Position numbers and translations under genes: made by a program
DNA from: JAFDZV01 sp966128725
GTDB taxonomy: Bacteria > Bacteroidota > Ignavibacteria > OLB7
DNA length: 35,983 nt
Assembly (NCBI GenBank): GCA_966128725.1
Contig: CBHYLN010000044.1
Location: forward strand, 1 to 35,983
Direction: 5' to 3'
Notes under the pieces: generated by a model
Databases searched by the model: none
The model's input: the letters and a program-made list of their open reading frames with translations, nothing else
What the model was told of the DNA's origin: nothing
Shown here: piece by piece, positions 17,301 through 25,833 of the stretch
Position numbering within the stretch: the stretch's first letter is position 1
Layout: each line of letters starts with the position of its first letter

Positions 17301-19934
17301 CCCACTACGTTCGCGAAGTACGAGTGGTCCACCGGCGCGCGCACCCAGTCCATCACGGTGAAGAAGGAAGGCACATATACGCTGATCGCCACCGATACCA
17401 ACGGCTGTATCGCAACCGCGGATATGAAGGTGACGGTAACGCCTCGGCCGCATCCGTTGATTACCGCAAGCGGACCGCTGAAGTTCTGTGAAGGCGACAG
17501 CGTGATCCTGACCGCCAGCAGCGCCGTGCAGCACCAGTGGTCCAACGGGAGCACATCGCAGAGCACGGTGGTGAAGCAGAGCGGACGGTACTTCGTCTCC
17601 GCCACCAACGAACGCGGTTGTGTCGGCGGCTCCGATACGGTAACCATTGTGGTGCTGTCGCGACCGGACGTTGCAATCAACGGCCCGGTGAGGGTGTGCC
17701 AGGATGCCGTTGCGGCCTACAGTGTGCCGGGGGCGGCCGGCCGTACCTACGAGTGGAGCGTGCTCGCCGGCGGATCGCTGAGCGGCGCTGGCGATGCCAG
17801 CACTGCTTCGGTGCAGTGGGGCAGCGCCGGCACGGGCCGTTTGCGCCTGCGTGTGGTGAACGACTCCACCGGGTGCTCCAACGACACCACCATCACGGTT
17901 ACCATCGGCTCCTCGTTGACGCCGTTGGTGACGGCCAATCGTTCGCTGAAGCTGTGTGACGGTGACTCGGTGACATTGGATGCCGGGCAATACGCGAAGT
18001 ACACGTGGAGCACGGGCGCCAGCACACGCACGATCACGGTGAACACACCGGGCATCTACACGGTAGCGGTGGTGGATGCCAAGGGATGCAGCGGTTCATC
18101 CGATCCGGTGGTGGTCACGCAGGCGCCGTCGCCGGTGCCGACGATCACGATGAGCAACGGCGGGGTGATGTGCGAGGGCGACAGTGTTGTGCTGGATGCC
18201 GGCGCCGGCTACGCGACGTATCTGTGGAGCAACGGATACAGCACGCGGCGGATCACGTCGCGGGCCAGCGGTGTGTACACGGTGACGGTGACGGACACGA
18301 ACGGGTGCACGGGCACATCGGCGCCGGCGGAAGTGCGCGTGATCGCGCTGCCACAGCCCGGGATGAGCGGTCCGGTGCAGGTGTGCCAGAACTCGACGGT
18401 GGAGTACAGCGTGCCGGCGATCGGCGGCGCGGCCTATACGTGGAGCGTCACCGGCGGTGCGATTGTTGGTGGTCAGGGGACGTCCACGGCACGAGTGCAG
18501 TGGGGCGGCAAGGGCAGCGGGAGAGTGGATGTCAGCGTGACAACGTCGGAAGGATGCACGGGGAAGTCCCCGGGTCTGGATGTGGAGATCGGCGACCACC
18601 TGTTGCCGACGGTGACGCCGAGCGGTCCGGTAGCGTTGTGCCCGGGCGGGAAGGTGACGCTGGACGCGGGCAGCGGCTACACGACGTACCACTGGAGCAC
18701 GGGCGAGAGCACGCGGACGATCGAAGTCAGCGCAGGCGGCTCGTACACGGTGACGGTGTCGGATGCGGGGGGCTGCAGCGGGACGTCGGTGCCGGTGATC
18801 GTGGAGGATCGTCCATCGCCGGTGCCCGTGATCACGTCGCAGGGTCCGGTGGAGTTCTGCGAGGGTGACAGTGTGGTGTTGGTCGCCGACGCGGGGTACA
18901 CGAGCTACACGTGGTCGAGCGGGGAGCGGATCGATCGGATCACGGTGAAGCAGAGTGGTACGTACACGGTGACGGTGACGAACACAGATGGCTGCACGGG
19001 GACCTCGTCTGCTACGGGGGTTGTTGTGCATGCGTTGCCGGCGAAGCCATTGGTGACGCTGAGCGGGAACGTCGTGAGCACGGCGAGCGCGGCGTCGGCA
19101 TATCAGTGGCTTCTGGACGATGCGCCGATCGCGGGCGGGAGCCAGAGCAGCTACGCGGCGAGCGTTGCGGGATATTACCGTGTGCGCATCTCGGACGGGT
19201 TCGGTTGCACGTCGACATCGGATGCGGTGTACTACCGTCCGGCGGCGAATGCGCGCCTGGTGTGGTTGGACACGGTGTCGGCGCGGGTTGGCGATCGCGT
19301 TCAGATGGTGATGCGCGTATCGCCGGCGCTGGTGGAGTCGGACTCGGTACACGGGTATCGAGCGGACATTCAGTACAAGGCGTCATCGTTGTTCCTTCAC
19401 GGTGTCCATTCCCCGGACGGGGGTCCGACGGGAGATGCGGCAACGCTGACGGTGAGCCCGGGCGGCGTAGCGCGCGTTGAACGGAGCGTGCGCAGCGGCG
19501 TATTGGTCGGCGACGAGTTGTTCCGATTGGACCTGGAGGGCCTTGTGAGTGGTCAGCCGCTGAACGAGGTGGCGATCGTCGGGATGGAGATGGCGGAGGT
19601 ATCGTCGGTGACGGCGGTTGCGCCAGGTGTCGTGGTGCTGAGCGGATGCGAGATCGGGACGGCATTCGGGAAGCGGTCACGTCTGGACGTTGTGAAGCCG
19701 AACCCGGCGCGTGAGTCGATCGTGGTGCGGTACCGCATGCCTGTCGGCGTGGTGGGCCAGTTGCGCATGCTGGACGGAATCGGGCGCGAGGTACGGAGCG
19801 AGCCGACGGTTGTTGGTACCGGCGAATACGTGGAGCAGCGTGTGAGCCTTGTGCAGGTTCCGTCGGGCGTGTACATGGTTGAGCTGGTCGACGGCGGCGA
19901 ACGCAGCGCCGTGCCGATTGTGGTGACGCGGTAG
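14391..19934 (+). CDS. Giant SBBP/PKD-like T9SS surface protein, copy 1
   Basis: An 1847-aa exported protein, probably an adhesin or surface fibre. Layout: signal peptide ending near SRLNAQA (about residue 29); a DUF7948-like domain (about 33-275) starting FLQNRGQV; about seven SBBP propeller repeats (275-720) with recurring WATYFGG and LAKFD/VKFD strings; then from about residue 725 twelve modules of 70-80 aa. Ten are Ig-like, with FCEGDS near the start, YxWSxG in the middle and NGC near the end; the paired Cys could form disulfides. Two (modules 6 and 9) are longer PKD-like units. A cohesin-like domain (about 1620-1760) and a T9SS type A sorting domain (about 1768-1847, VKPNPARESIVV to IVVTR) close it. 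A G11-T-G10 tract lies at codons 281-288. A 1486-bp part is shared with copy 2. The ligand is unknown. Confidence 0.95.
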   Translation: MNQLYSLYRALLCLVFIGLAGVSRLNAQADASSSIRFLQNRGQVIDGDKQARPDILYTAKVGNVGLYMRRTGLSYLYVQIDHPNGPQLPSGRRFKRQPDTSAIVSTYRMDMELVGANPNAVVQSSEAGGPALNFYLSHCPQGITGVRSYGRVTYHDIYPNIDLVYYSTNGGMKYDFVVRPGGKASDIKMRYVGARELGLTDDGRVRARNPLGELVEGRPKVWSERAGSATQRPVSARYRMDDSLVTFDVGGYDRAAVLVIDPTLSWSTYVGGTSNEYNFVWGGGWGGGGNGMKSDRDTTLTAMTSTVSVDFPTTPGVFAQAKIGLAGDYDLALYRFSHRGARMWATYFGGRSQDWAGTLALGSTREVYVGGSTYSNNLPVTPGALYPTMVTTYDGFLAKFDANGGLTWCTYINGVQVNGLATDRAGNLIIGGDASSLSATTPGAFQSTPPPVNSWKGFLAKFNSAGGRIWATYFGGTPQFSGFQEDGVASVATDSSGAIFAVGTSTLVDFPTSANAFQAVPVGQNDAWVAKFDANGNPVWSTLYGGLVVDYGVDIAVDRRNDIAVLMSTQGTDMPITGDAYQAAMGGVADAVIVKFDSAGNRKWATYFGGSATEYLTSLDVDGRSNIWIGGYTVSTNFPVTPDAYQLGLRLASGDAAIAKFDSAGRLVYSSYFGGDSWDYADAITTSIFGVALNGTTYSNNFPTTAGAFQATFRGFSDAFMFLMCDPQPYVEAIGPAKVCPGDSVTLTAPPGFDTYLWSTGATSRSIRVAQSGNYNVAVTSGACAATSTDFPVTIFPAPVRRIQPAGPRLEICAGDSATLSIAGGIRSYRWSTGDTTARITLKQGGTYYVSFIDTNGCAGRTDTVTLVVNPRPTTTITADSSLSFCDGGSVRLSAGPGFAEYKWNSGETSPTIVVNKSGVYSVMVKSPEGCWGPFSTQVVVKVYPNPTVGLRALLPTTFCEGDSTILVPAPTTFAKYEWSTGARTQSITVKKEGTYTLIATDTNGCIATADMKVTVTPRPHPLITASGPLKFCEGDSVILTASSAVQHQWSNGSTSQSTVVKQSGRYFVSATNERGCVGGSDTVTIVVLSRPDVAINGPVRVCQDAVAAYSVPGAAGRTYEWSVLAGGSLSGAGDASTASVQWGSAGTGRLRLRVVNDSTGCSNDTTITVTIGSSLTPLVTANRSLKLCDGDSVTLDAGQYAKYTWSTGASTRTITVNTPGIYTVAVVDAKGCSGSSDPVVVTQAPSPVPTITMSNGGVMCEGDSVVLDAGAGYATYLWSNGYSTRRITSRASGVYTVTVTDTNGCTGTSAPAEVRVIALPQPGMSGPVQVCQNSTVEYSVPAIGGAAYTWSVTGGAIVGGQGTSTARVQWGGKGSGRVDVSVTTSEGCTGKSPGLDVEIGDHLLPTVTPSGPVALCPGGKVTLDAGSGYTTYHWSTGESTRTIEVSAGGSYTVTVSDAGGCSGTSVPVIVEDRPSPVPVITSQGPVEFCEGDSVVLVADAGYTSYTWSSGERIDRITVKQSGTYTVTVTNTDGCTGTSSATGVVVHALPAKPLVTLSGNVVSTASAASAYQWLLDDAPIAGGSQSSYAASVAGYYRVRISDGFGCTSTSDAVYYRPAANARLVWLDTVSARVGDRVQMVMRVSPALVESDSVHGYRADIQYKASSLFLHGVHSPDGGPTGDAATLTVSPGGVARVERSVRSGVLVGDELFRLDLEGLVSGQPLNEVAIVGMEMAEVSSVTAVAPGVVVLSGCEIGTAFGKRSRLDVVKPNPARESIVVRYRMPVGVVGQLRMLDGIGREVRSEPTVVGTGEYVEQRVSLVQVPSGVYMVELVDGGERSAVPIVVTR
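15232..15253 (+). repeat. G11-T-G10 homopolymer tract inside coding sequence
   Basis: Eleven G, one T, then ten G, encoding Trp/Gly residues at the join between the DUF7948-like domain and the SBBP propeller. Loss of one G brings TGA at 15265-15267 into frame; gain of one brings TGA at 15272-15274 into frame. The paralogue has no such tract at the matching place. Runs of this length are prone to slippage in vivo and also to sequencing error. Confidence 0.9.
18087..19572 (+). repeat. 1486-bp direct repeat, copy A (in giant gene 1)
   Basis: This stretch reads the same as 23785-25270 with constant offset 5698 and no gap that I can find; long open frames in other frames and on the other strand are identical too. 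It covers residues about 1233-1727: the end of module 7, modules 8-12 and most of the cohesin-like domain. Just upstream only two mismatches (18065, 18086) occur back to about 18031. Confidence 0.93.
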
Positions 19935-20073
19935 GCGGTTTCGGTGTGGTTGATGGCGCGCGTGTTTGTGCTACCGAAGTTGTCACGCGGGCCGTAGGTT
20001 TGTGGCTGCCGCACGTTGCTCGATGTATGTGCGGTTCCCTGATCGCCAGGAGGCCACAAACCCGTTCAACGAC

Positions 20074-23000
20074 ATGCCATGTGCGCTTGCTCGGTTGGTT
20101 GCGGTTGTAGCCGTCACGCTTGTGACGGCGGCAGTGGCCCATGCCCAGATTGCCCGGTCGCCGGGCCTGCGGTTTGAGGAGAATCGCGGGCAGGTGGTTG
20201 ATGCCGAGCATCGCAGCCGCCCGGACATACTGTTCAAGGCAAGTGCCTCTGGTGTTGGCCTGTATCTGCGTCGTACCGGCATCAGTTATGTGTTCGCGAG
20301 CGCGGAGACCACCGCGGCCCGAAATGACTTGTTCGATCCAGCATCGTGGCGTAGCACGCTGGCCGGCTCCGTGCCGGCTATGACGACATATCGTATCGAT
20401 GCGGAGCTTATAGGCGCCAATCCCTCGGCTCGGGTAACCACATCGCAGGCATCCGACGACTACACGAACTACTATCTGGCGCATTGCCCTCGCGGGATAA
20501 CCAATGTCCGTTCGTTTGGCCGCGTGATCTACCACGACATCTATCCAAACATCGACCTTGTGTTTCGTGGCACCGATAGTGGCATGAAGTACGACTTCGT
20601 GGTGCATCCCGGCGGTCGGACGGCCGATATCCGCATTCGTTACATGGGTGGGATGGTTGAGGCGCAACCAGGCACCGGCGGCCTGAGCATATACGGGCCT
20701 CTGGGACGCGTGGACGAAGGGCGGCCGTTGGCGCTGCAGGCTTCAGGGGGCGATCGGTCCGCCGATACCGTTGCCGGTTGTTCCTTCCATCTGGAGGCGC
20801 GCGATGTAACGTTCAGGGTTGGCGCGTTCGATCCTCATCGTGATCTGGTGATCGACCCTGCCGTTGCCTGGAGCACGTTCTTCGGTGGCAATGGGCTGGA
20901 CCGTGTGTATTCGGCGACGTCGGTGGTTGGCGGCGGGACTCTCAACCTGCGGTTTTCCGGGTCTTCGTGTGTTGCGGGGCCTGACAGCCTGTTAACCATT
21001 TGCGGGTATGCCGAAAGCGTGGACTTCCCGATAACGCCCGGCGTTGCGCAGACGGTGCGGGCGGGCGTTGGCATAACCTCGGATTGTTTTGTTGCCCGAT
21101 GCACGATGAGGGGCACGCGGCTGTGGGCCACGTATCTCGGTGGCAGCCAGATCGAGCAAGGCGGATCGGTAGCCGTGGATCGGTTGCGGAACACAACGCT
21201 GGTTGCGCGCACCGAGAGCCCGGACTATCCGGTAACCCCCGGGGCGTTTAATCCAACGCTGGTGGGGGCCGACGGTGCAGGCCTGGTGTCGCGCCTGGAT
21301 CCCAACGGCCGGTTGTTGTGGAGCACGTACTTCAACGGGGTTGTCCTTACAACCGTGGCGTGCCTGGGTTCGGGCGATCTGATTGTTGGCGGTCAGGCAA
21401 CGTCGGCGATGCAGGCCACCGCCGGAGCCTTTCAAACGCTTCCACCCGCGCCGCAACGAGCAACCGGAATGCTGGCCCGATTCAGTATAACCGGAACACG
21501 CCAGTGGGCCACGTTCCTGGGAGGAACGCCAACCGATGACAACCTGGGCGATGGCGTTGCCGATGTCTCGATTGGCTCCGGCGATACCATTGCCGTGTGT
21601 GGCATTGTTGTTACCGCCGATTTCCCGGCCAGCGCGGCCGCGTTTCAGCGGACGATTTCAGGATTCGAGGACGCATTTGTTGGGCGCTTTGATGCCGATG
21701 GCCGGCGCGACTGGCTTACGTTGTACGGAGGATCACAGAACGAGTACGCATGTGGCGTGGCATTCGACAGCGTAGGCAGTGTTGTTATCTGCGGCTACTC
21801 CGACTCGCCCGACTTCCCTGTAAGCAACGGCGCGTATCAGGGTGTGCGGCGCGGAAGCAGCGATGGGTTTGTTGCGCGGTTCGACCGTACCGGCGCGCGG
21901 CAATTTGCAACCCTTGCCGGCGGTGCCGGGCCGGACATGGCCAGCTCGCCCGCAATTGCGCCCAACGGCGACATCTGGCTTGCATCGTGGTCCTCCGGCG
22001 GCATCGATATCGTAACGCCGGACGCGTTCCAGCCACAGGCGGGTGGTTCGTTGGACGCCGGGCTGATCAAGTTCGATACGGCGGGCGCGCTGCTGTTCGC
22101 ATCGAACCTTGGGGGAAGCCTGTTGGAGTATCCCAGCGGATCGGCTGCAACCCAGTACGGCTGCGTGGTGTTCGGATGGACATCCAGCCCGGACTTCCCC
22201 ACAACGGCCAACGCCTTTCAACGCACATTGCGCGGGAGCTCCAGTCCGTTCCTCACCATGATCTGTGATGCGCATCCCGTGGTTGAGCTGCGAGGACCGG
22301 CGCGGATATGCCAGGGCGACTCCGTGCAGCTTGCCGCGCCTGCCGGTTTCGACTCGTACCTGTGGAGCAACGGGGCAACCACGCGCACCATTGTTGTGCG
22401 CCAAAGCGGAACGTATTCGGTAACGGTTTCGCATTCTGGATGTTCCGCTGTGAGCAATCCGGTGCCGGTGGTTGTCTTAACCCCACCGGCGCGGCGGATC
22501 CAGGTGCGCGGCCAGCTCAGGATGTGCCAGGGAGATACGGTGGGCCTGTCGGTGGATGCCGGGCTGGCGCGATATCGCTGGAACACCGGCGACACCACGC
22601 GAGCCATCACCGTACGTCAGGCTGGCACGTACAGCGTATGGTTCGTGGATTCCAACGGCTGTTCCGGCCAATCCGACACCGTTGCCGTTGCTGTCCGCGC
22701 CGCGCCGGAACCCACACTCAGCATCAGCGGCCCGCTCTCGTTCTGCGAAGGCGAACGGATAACGTTGCGTGTGGACGGGACGTTCGATCGCTATAGTTGG
22801 AACACCGGCGATACTACCCAGTCGATCACCGTCTCGAAAGCCGGCGTTTACAGTGTGCTTGTCCGAAACGACAGCGGGTGTTGGAGCCTGAAGCCGGTTG
22901 CCGTTGTGGTCCGTGTGTTTCCCAGGCCGAACGTCACCATCCGTAACCTGCTCCCCACAACATTCTGCGAAGGGGATAGCACGATTCTTATCGCCTCGGG

Positions 23001-25632
23001 AAATCGGTTTGCCGCCTACAGTTGGTCCAACGGCGCTACAACGCCCGGCATTACCGTCAGGACCGCGGGGCGTTACCAGCTTACCGTTACCGACACCAAC
23101 GGCTGTTCGGCATCGGCGGCGATAGATGTGCAGGTTGGTCCCCGCCCGAAACCTGTCATTGCCGCGAACGGCCCTGTCGAGTTCTGCGCGGGTGATAGCG
23201 TCGTGTTGTCGGCGAACGGTTTTTCGTCGTGGGCGTGGTCCAACGGCTCCCGGGATGCCTCCATTGTCGTGCGGGCATCGGGGCGGTACTTCGTTACCGT
23301 CACCAACGATCAGGGATGCACGGGATCTTCCGACACCGTGACCGTTGTTGTTCGCGCTCGCCCGTCGGTTGCGGTCAGCGGTCCGGTGCGCGTATGTCAC
23401 GACGCCGAGGCCGCCTACAGCGTGCCTGCGGTGGCCGGCCGTACCTACGAGTGGAGCGTGCTCGCCGGCGGATTGCTGAGCGGCGCTGGCGATGCCAGCA
23501 ATGTTGCCGTGCAGTGGGGAGGCCTGGGCACGGGCCGCTTGCGTCTGCGTGTGGTGGACGAGTCCACCGGGTGCTCCAACGACACCACCATCACCGTAAC
23601 GATTGGCGCATCCCTTACACCGCTGGTGACGGCAAGCCGCCCATTAACGCTGTGCGACGGCGATTCGGTGACATTGTATGCCGGTTCTTACGTCTCATAT
23701 TCATGGAGTACCGGGGCGACAACGCCCTCGATCACGGTGAACACACCGGGCATCTACACGGTGGCGGTGGTGGATGCCAAGGGGTGCAGCGGTTCATCCG
23801 ATCCGGTGGTGGTCACGCAGGCGCCGTCGCCGGTGCCGACGATCACGATGAGCAACGGCGGGGTGATGTGCGAGGGCGACAGTGTTGTGCTGGATGCCGG
23901 CGCCGGCTACGCGACGTATCTGTGGAGCAACGGATACAGCACGCGGCGGATCACGTCGCGGGCCAGCGGTGTGTACACGGTGACGGTGACGGACACGAAC
24001 GGGTGCACGGGCACATCGGCGCCGGCGGAAGTGCGCGTGATCGCGCTGCCACAGCCCGGGATGAGCGGTCCGGTGCAGGTGTGCCAGAACTCGACGGTGG
24101 AGTACAGCGTGCCGGCGATCGGCGGCGCGGCCTATACGTGGAGCGTCACCGGCGGTGCGATTGTTGGTGGTCAGGGGACGTCCACGGCACGAGTGCAGTG
24201 GGGCGGCAAGGGCAGCGGGAGAGTGGATGTCAGCGTGACAACGTCGGAAGGATGCACGGGGAAGTCCCCGGGTCTGGATGTGGAGATCGGCGACCACCTG
24301 TTGCCGACGGTGACGCCGAGCGGTCCGGTAGCGTTGTGCCCGGGCGGGAAGGTGACGCTGGACGCGGGCAGCGGCTACACGACGTACCACTGGAGCACGG
24401 GCGAGAGCACGCGGACGATCGAAGTCAGCGCAGGCGGCTCGTACACGGTGACGGTGTCGGATGCGGGGGGCTGCAGCGGGACGTCGGTGCCGGTGATCGT
24501 GGAGGATCGTCCATCGCCGGTGCCCGTGATCACGTCGCAGGGTCCGGTGGAGTTCTGCGAGGGTGACAGTGTGGTGTTGGTCGCCGACGCGGGGTACACG
24601 AGCTACACGTGGTCGAGCGGGGAGCGGATCGATCGGATCACGGTGAAGCAGAGTGGTACGTACACGGTGACGGTGACGAACACAGATGGCTGCACGGGGA
24701 CCTCGTCTGCTACGGGGGTTGTTGTGCATGCGTTGCCGGCGAAGCCATTGGTGACGCTGAGCGGGAACGTCGTGAGCACGGCGAGCGCGGCGTCGGCATA
24801 TCAGTGGCTTCTGGACGATGCGCCGATCGCGGGCGGGAGCCAGAGCAGCTACGCGGCGAGCGTTGCGGGATATTACCGTGTGCGCATCTCGGACGGGTTC
24901 GGTTGCACGTCGACATCGGATGCGGTGTACTACCGTCCGGCGGCGAATGCGCGCCTGGTGTGGTTGGACACGGTGTCGGCGCGGGTTGGCGATCGCGTTC
25001 AGATGGTGATGCGCGTATCGCCGGCGCTGGTGGAGTCGGACTCGGTACACGGGTATCGAGCGGACATTCAGTACAAGGCGTCATCGTTGTTCCTTCACGG
25101 TGTCCATTCCCCGGACGGGGGTCCGACGGGAGATGCGGCAACGCTGACGGTGAGCCCGGGCGGCGTAGCGCGCGTTGAACGGAGCGTGCGCAGCGGCGTA
25201 TTGGTCGGCGACGAGTTGTTCCGATTGGACCTGGAGGGCCTTGTGAGTGGTCAGCCGCTGAACGAGGTGGTGATTGCAGGGATATCCCTTGCAACGCCAG
25301 GCCCAACGCGTATCGGCGGTGCTGGCTTGTTGATATTAAGCGGATGCGAGATCGGTACGGCATTCGGGAAGCGGTCGCGTCTGGACGTTGTGAAGCCGAA
25401 CCCGGCGCGTGAGTCGATCGTGGTGCGGTATCGCATGCCGGCTGGTGTTGTTGGTCGGCTGCGTTTGATGGATGCCGTGGGCCGTGAGATACGGAGCGAG
25501 CCGACGGTTGTTGGCACCGGCGAATACGCGGAGCAGCGATTGAGCCTTGTGCAGGGTCCGTCGGGCGTATACATGGTTGAGTTGATCGACGGCGGCGAAC
25601 GCAGCGCCTTGCCGCTTGTGATCACGCGGTAA
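20074..25632 (+). CDS. Giant SBBP/PKD-like T9SS surface protein, copy 2
   Basis: About 1852 aa, a tandem paralogue of the preceding gene with the same architecture: signal peptide (ending near TAAVAHAQ), DUF7948-like domain (FEENRGQVVD onward), SBBP repeats to about residue 725, twelve Cys-paired Ig/PKD-like modules from about 729, cohesin-like domain and a C-terminal T9SS sorting domain ending LPLVITR. The frame is open to a TTG at 19966; ATG at 20074 is chosen because it starts a good signal peptide, although the AGGAGG at 20048 is 20 nt away, farther than usual. It starts 139 nt after copy 1, so an operon is plausible. The N-terminal halves are only roughly half identical, whereas residues about 1238-1732 are identical. 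The matching position of the poly-G tract reads TFFGGNGLDR without homopolymer. Confidence 0.94.
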   Translation: MPCALARLVAVVAVTLVTAAVAHAQIARSPGLRFEENRGQVVDAEHRSRPDILFKASASGVGLYLRRTGISYVFASAETTAARNDLFDPASWRSTLAGSVPAMTTYRIDAELIGANPSARVTTSQASDDYTNYYLAHCPRGITNVRSFGRVIYHDIYPNIDLVFRGTDSGMKYDFVVHPGGRTADIRIRYMGGMVEAQPGTGGLSIYGPLGRVDEGRPLALQASGGDRSADTVAGCSFHLEARDVTFRVGAFDPHRDLVIDPAVAWSTFFGGNGLDRVYSATSVVGGGTLNLRFSGSSCVAGPDSLLTICGYAESVDFPITPGVAQTVRAGVGITSDCFVARCTMRGTRLWATYLGGSQIEQGGSVAVDRLRNTTLVARTESPDYPVTPGAFNPTLVGADGAGLVSRLDPNGRLLWSTYFNGVVLTTVACLGSGDLIVGGQATSAMQATAGAFQTLPPAPQRATGMLARFSITGTRQWATFLGGTPTDDNLGDGVADVSIGSGDTIAVCGIVVTADFPASAAAFQRTISGFEDAFVGRFDADGRRDWLTLYGGSQNEYACGVAFDSVGSVVICGYSDSPDFPVSNGAYQGVRRGSSDGFVARFDRTGARQFATLAGGAGPDMASSPAIAPNGDIWLASWSSGGIDIVTPDAFQPQAGGSLDAGLIKFDTAGALLFASNLGGSLLEYPSGSAATQYGCVVFGWTSSPDFPTTANAFQRTLRGSSSPFLTMICDAHPVVELRGPARICQGDSVQLAAPAGFDSYLWSNGATTRTIVVRQSGTYSVTVSHSGCSAVSNPVPVVVLTPPARRIQVRGQLRMCQGDTVGLSVDAGLARYRWNTGDTTRAITVRQAGTYSVWFVDSNGCSGQSDTVAVAVRAAPEPTLSISGPLSFCEGERITLRVDGTFDRYSWNTGDTTQSITVSKAGVYSVLVRNDSGCWSLKPVAVVVRVFPRPNVTIRNLLPTTFCEGDSTILIASGNRFAAYSWSNGATTPGITVRTAGRYQLTVTDTNGCSASAAIDVQVGPRPKPVIAANGPVEFCAGDSVVLSANGFSSWAWSNGSRDASIVVRASGRYFVTVTNDQGCTGSSDTVTVVVRARPSVAVSGPVRVCHDAEAAYSVPAVAGRTYEWSVLAGGLLSGAGDASNVAVQWGGLGTGRLRLRVVDESTGCSNDTTITVTIGASLTPLVTASRPLTLCDGDSVTLYAGSYVSYSWSTGATTPSITVNTPGIYTVAVVDAKGCSGSSDPVVVTQAPSPVPTITMSNGGVMCEGDSVVLDAGAGYATYLWSNGYSTRRITSRASGVYTVTVTDTNGCTGTSAPAEVRVIALPQPGMSGPVQVCQNSTVEYSVPAIGGAAYTWSVTGGAIVGGQGTSTARVQWGGKGSGRVDVSVTTSEGCTGKSPGLDVEIGDHLLPTVTPSGPVALCPGGKVTLDAGSGYTTYHWSTGESTRTIEVSAGGSYTVTVSDAGGCSGTSVPVIVEDRPSPVPVITSQGPVEFCEGDSVVLVADAGYTSYTWSSGERIDRITVKQSGTYTVTVTNTDGCTGTSSATGVVVHALPAKPLVTLSGNVVSTASAASAYQWLLDDAPIAGGSQSSYAASVAGYYRVRISDGFGCTSTSDAVYYRPAANARLVWLDTVSARVGDRVQMVMRVSPALVESDSVHGYRADIQYKASSLFLHGVHSPDGGPTGDAATLTVSPGGVARVERSVRSGVLVGDELFRLDLEGLVSGQPLNEVVIAGISLATPGPTRIGGAGLLILSGCEIGTAFGKRSRLDVVKPNPARESIVVRYRMPAGVVGRLRLMDAVGREIRSEPTVVGTGEYAEQRLSLVQGPSGVYMVELIDGGERSALPLVITR
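23785..25270 (+). repeat. 1486-bp direct repeat, copy B (in giant gene 2)
   Basis: Same sequence as 18087-19572. Codons at the border change style: inside the block Thr is almost always ACG, while the sequence just upstream in this gene mixes ACC, ACA and ACG. After 25270 the two genes differ for 68 nt, then become similar again from 25339 without any length change. Confidence 0.93.
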
Positions 25633-25833
25633 GCGCTTCGGCCTTGCTGCTTCGTTCGGGCTGCGCCATTGTTGGCTGCGCCACTCCATTCGTCGACCGC
25701 GAGTTGACGCCCGCTCGAGATGTGGCGGTCCCGGGCATTGGCCTGTGGGCGTACCGATCTTACGCGATACGAGAAAGCTCTCCGCCTGCTCCGGCATGCA
25801 GGCTCATGGTTATACGATAGTTCTGGATACTTC

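Noticed and set aside
16563..19240. Regularly spaced short repeats resembling a CRISPR array
   Set aside because: The periodicity of about 210-240 nt reflects protein modules; repeats diverge at DNA level and remain in frame.
23794..25050. Identical 418-codon antisense frames in both giant genes (also 18096-19352)
   Set aside because: They are identical only because the DNA beneath is identical; the translation is Arg/His-rich shadow sequence. They were useful only to confirm the repeat.
18087..25270. The 1.49-kb repeats as an insertion sequence or mobile element
   Set aside because: They contain no transposase, no terminal inverted repeats and no target duplication, and stay in frame within paralogous genes.
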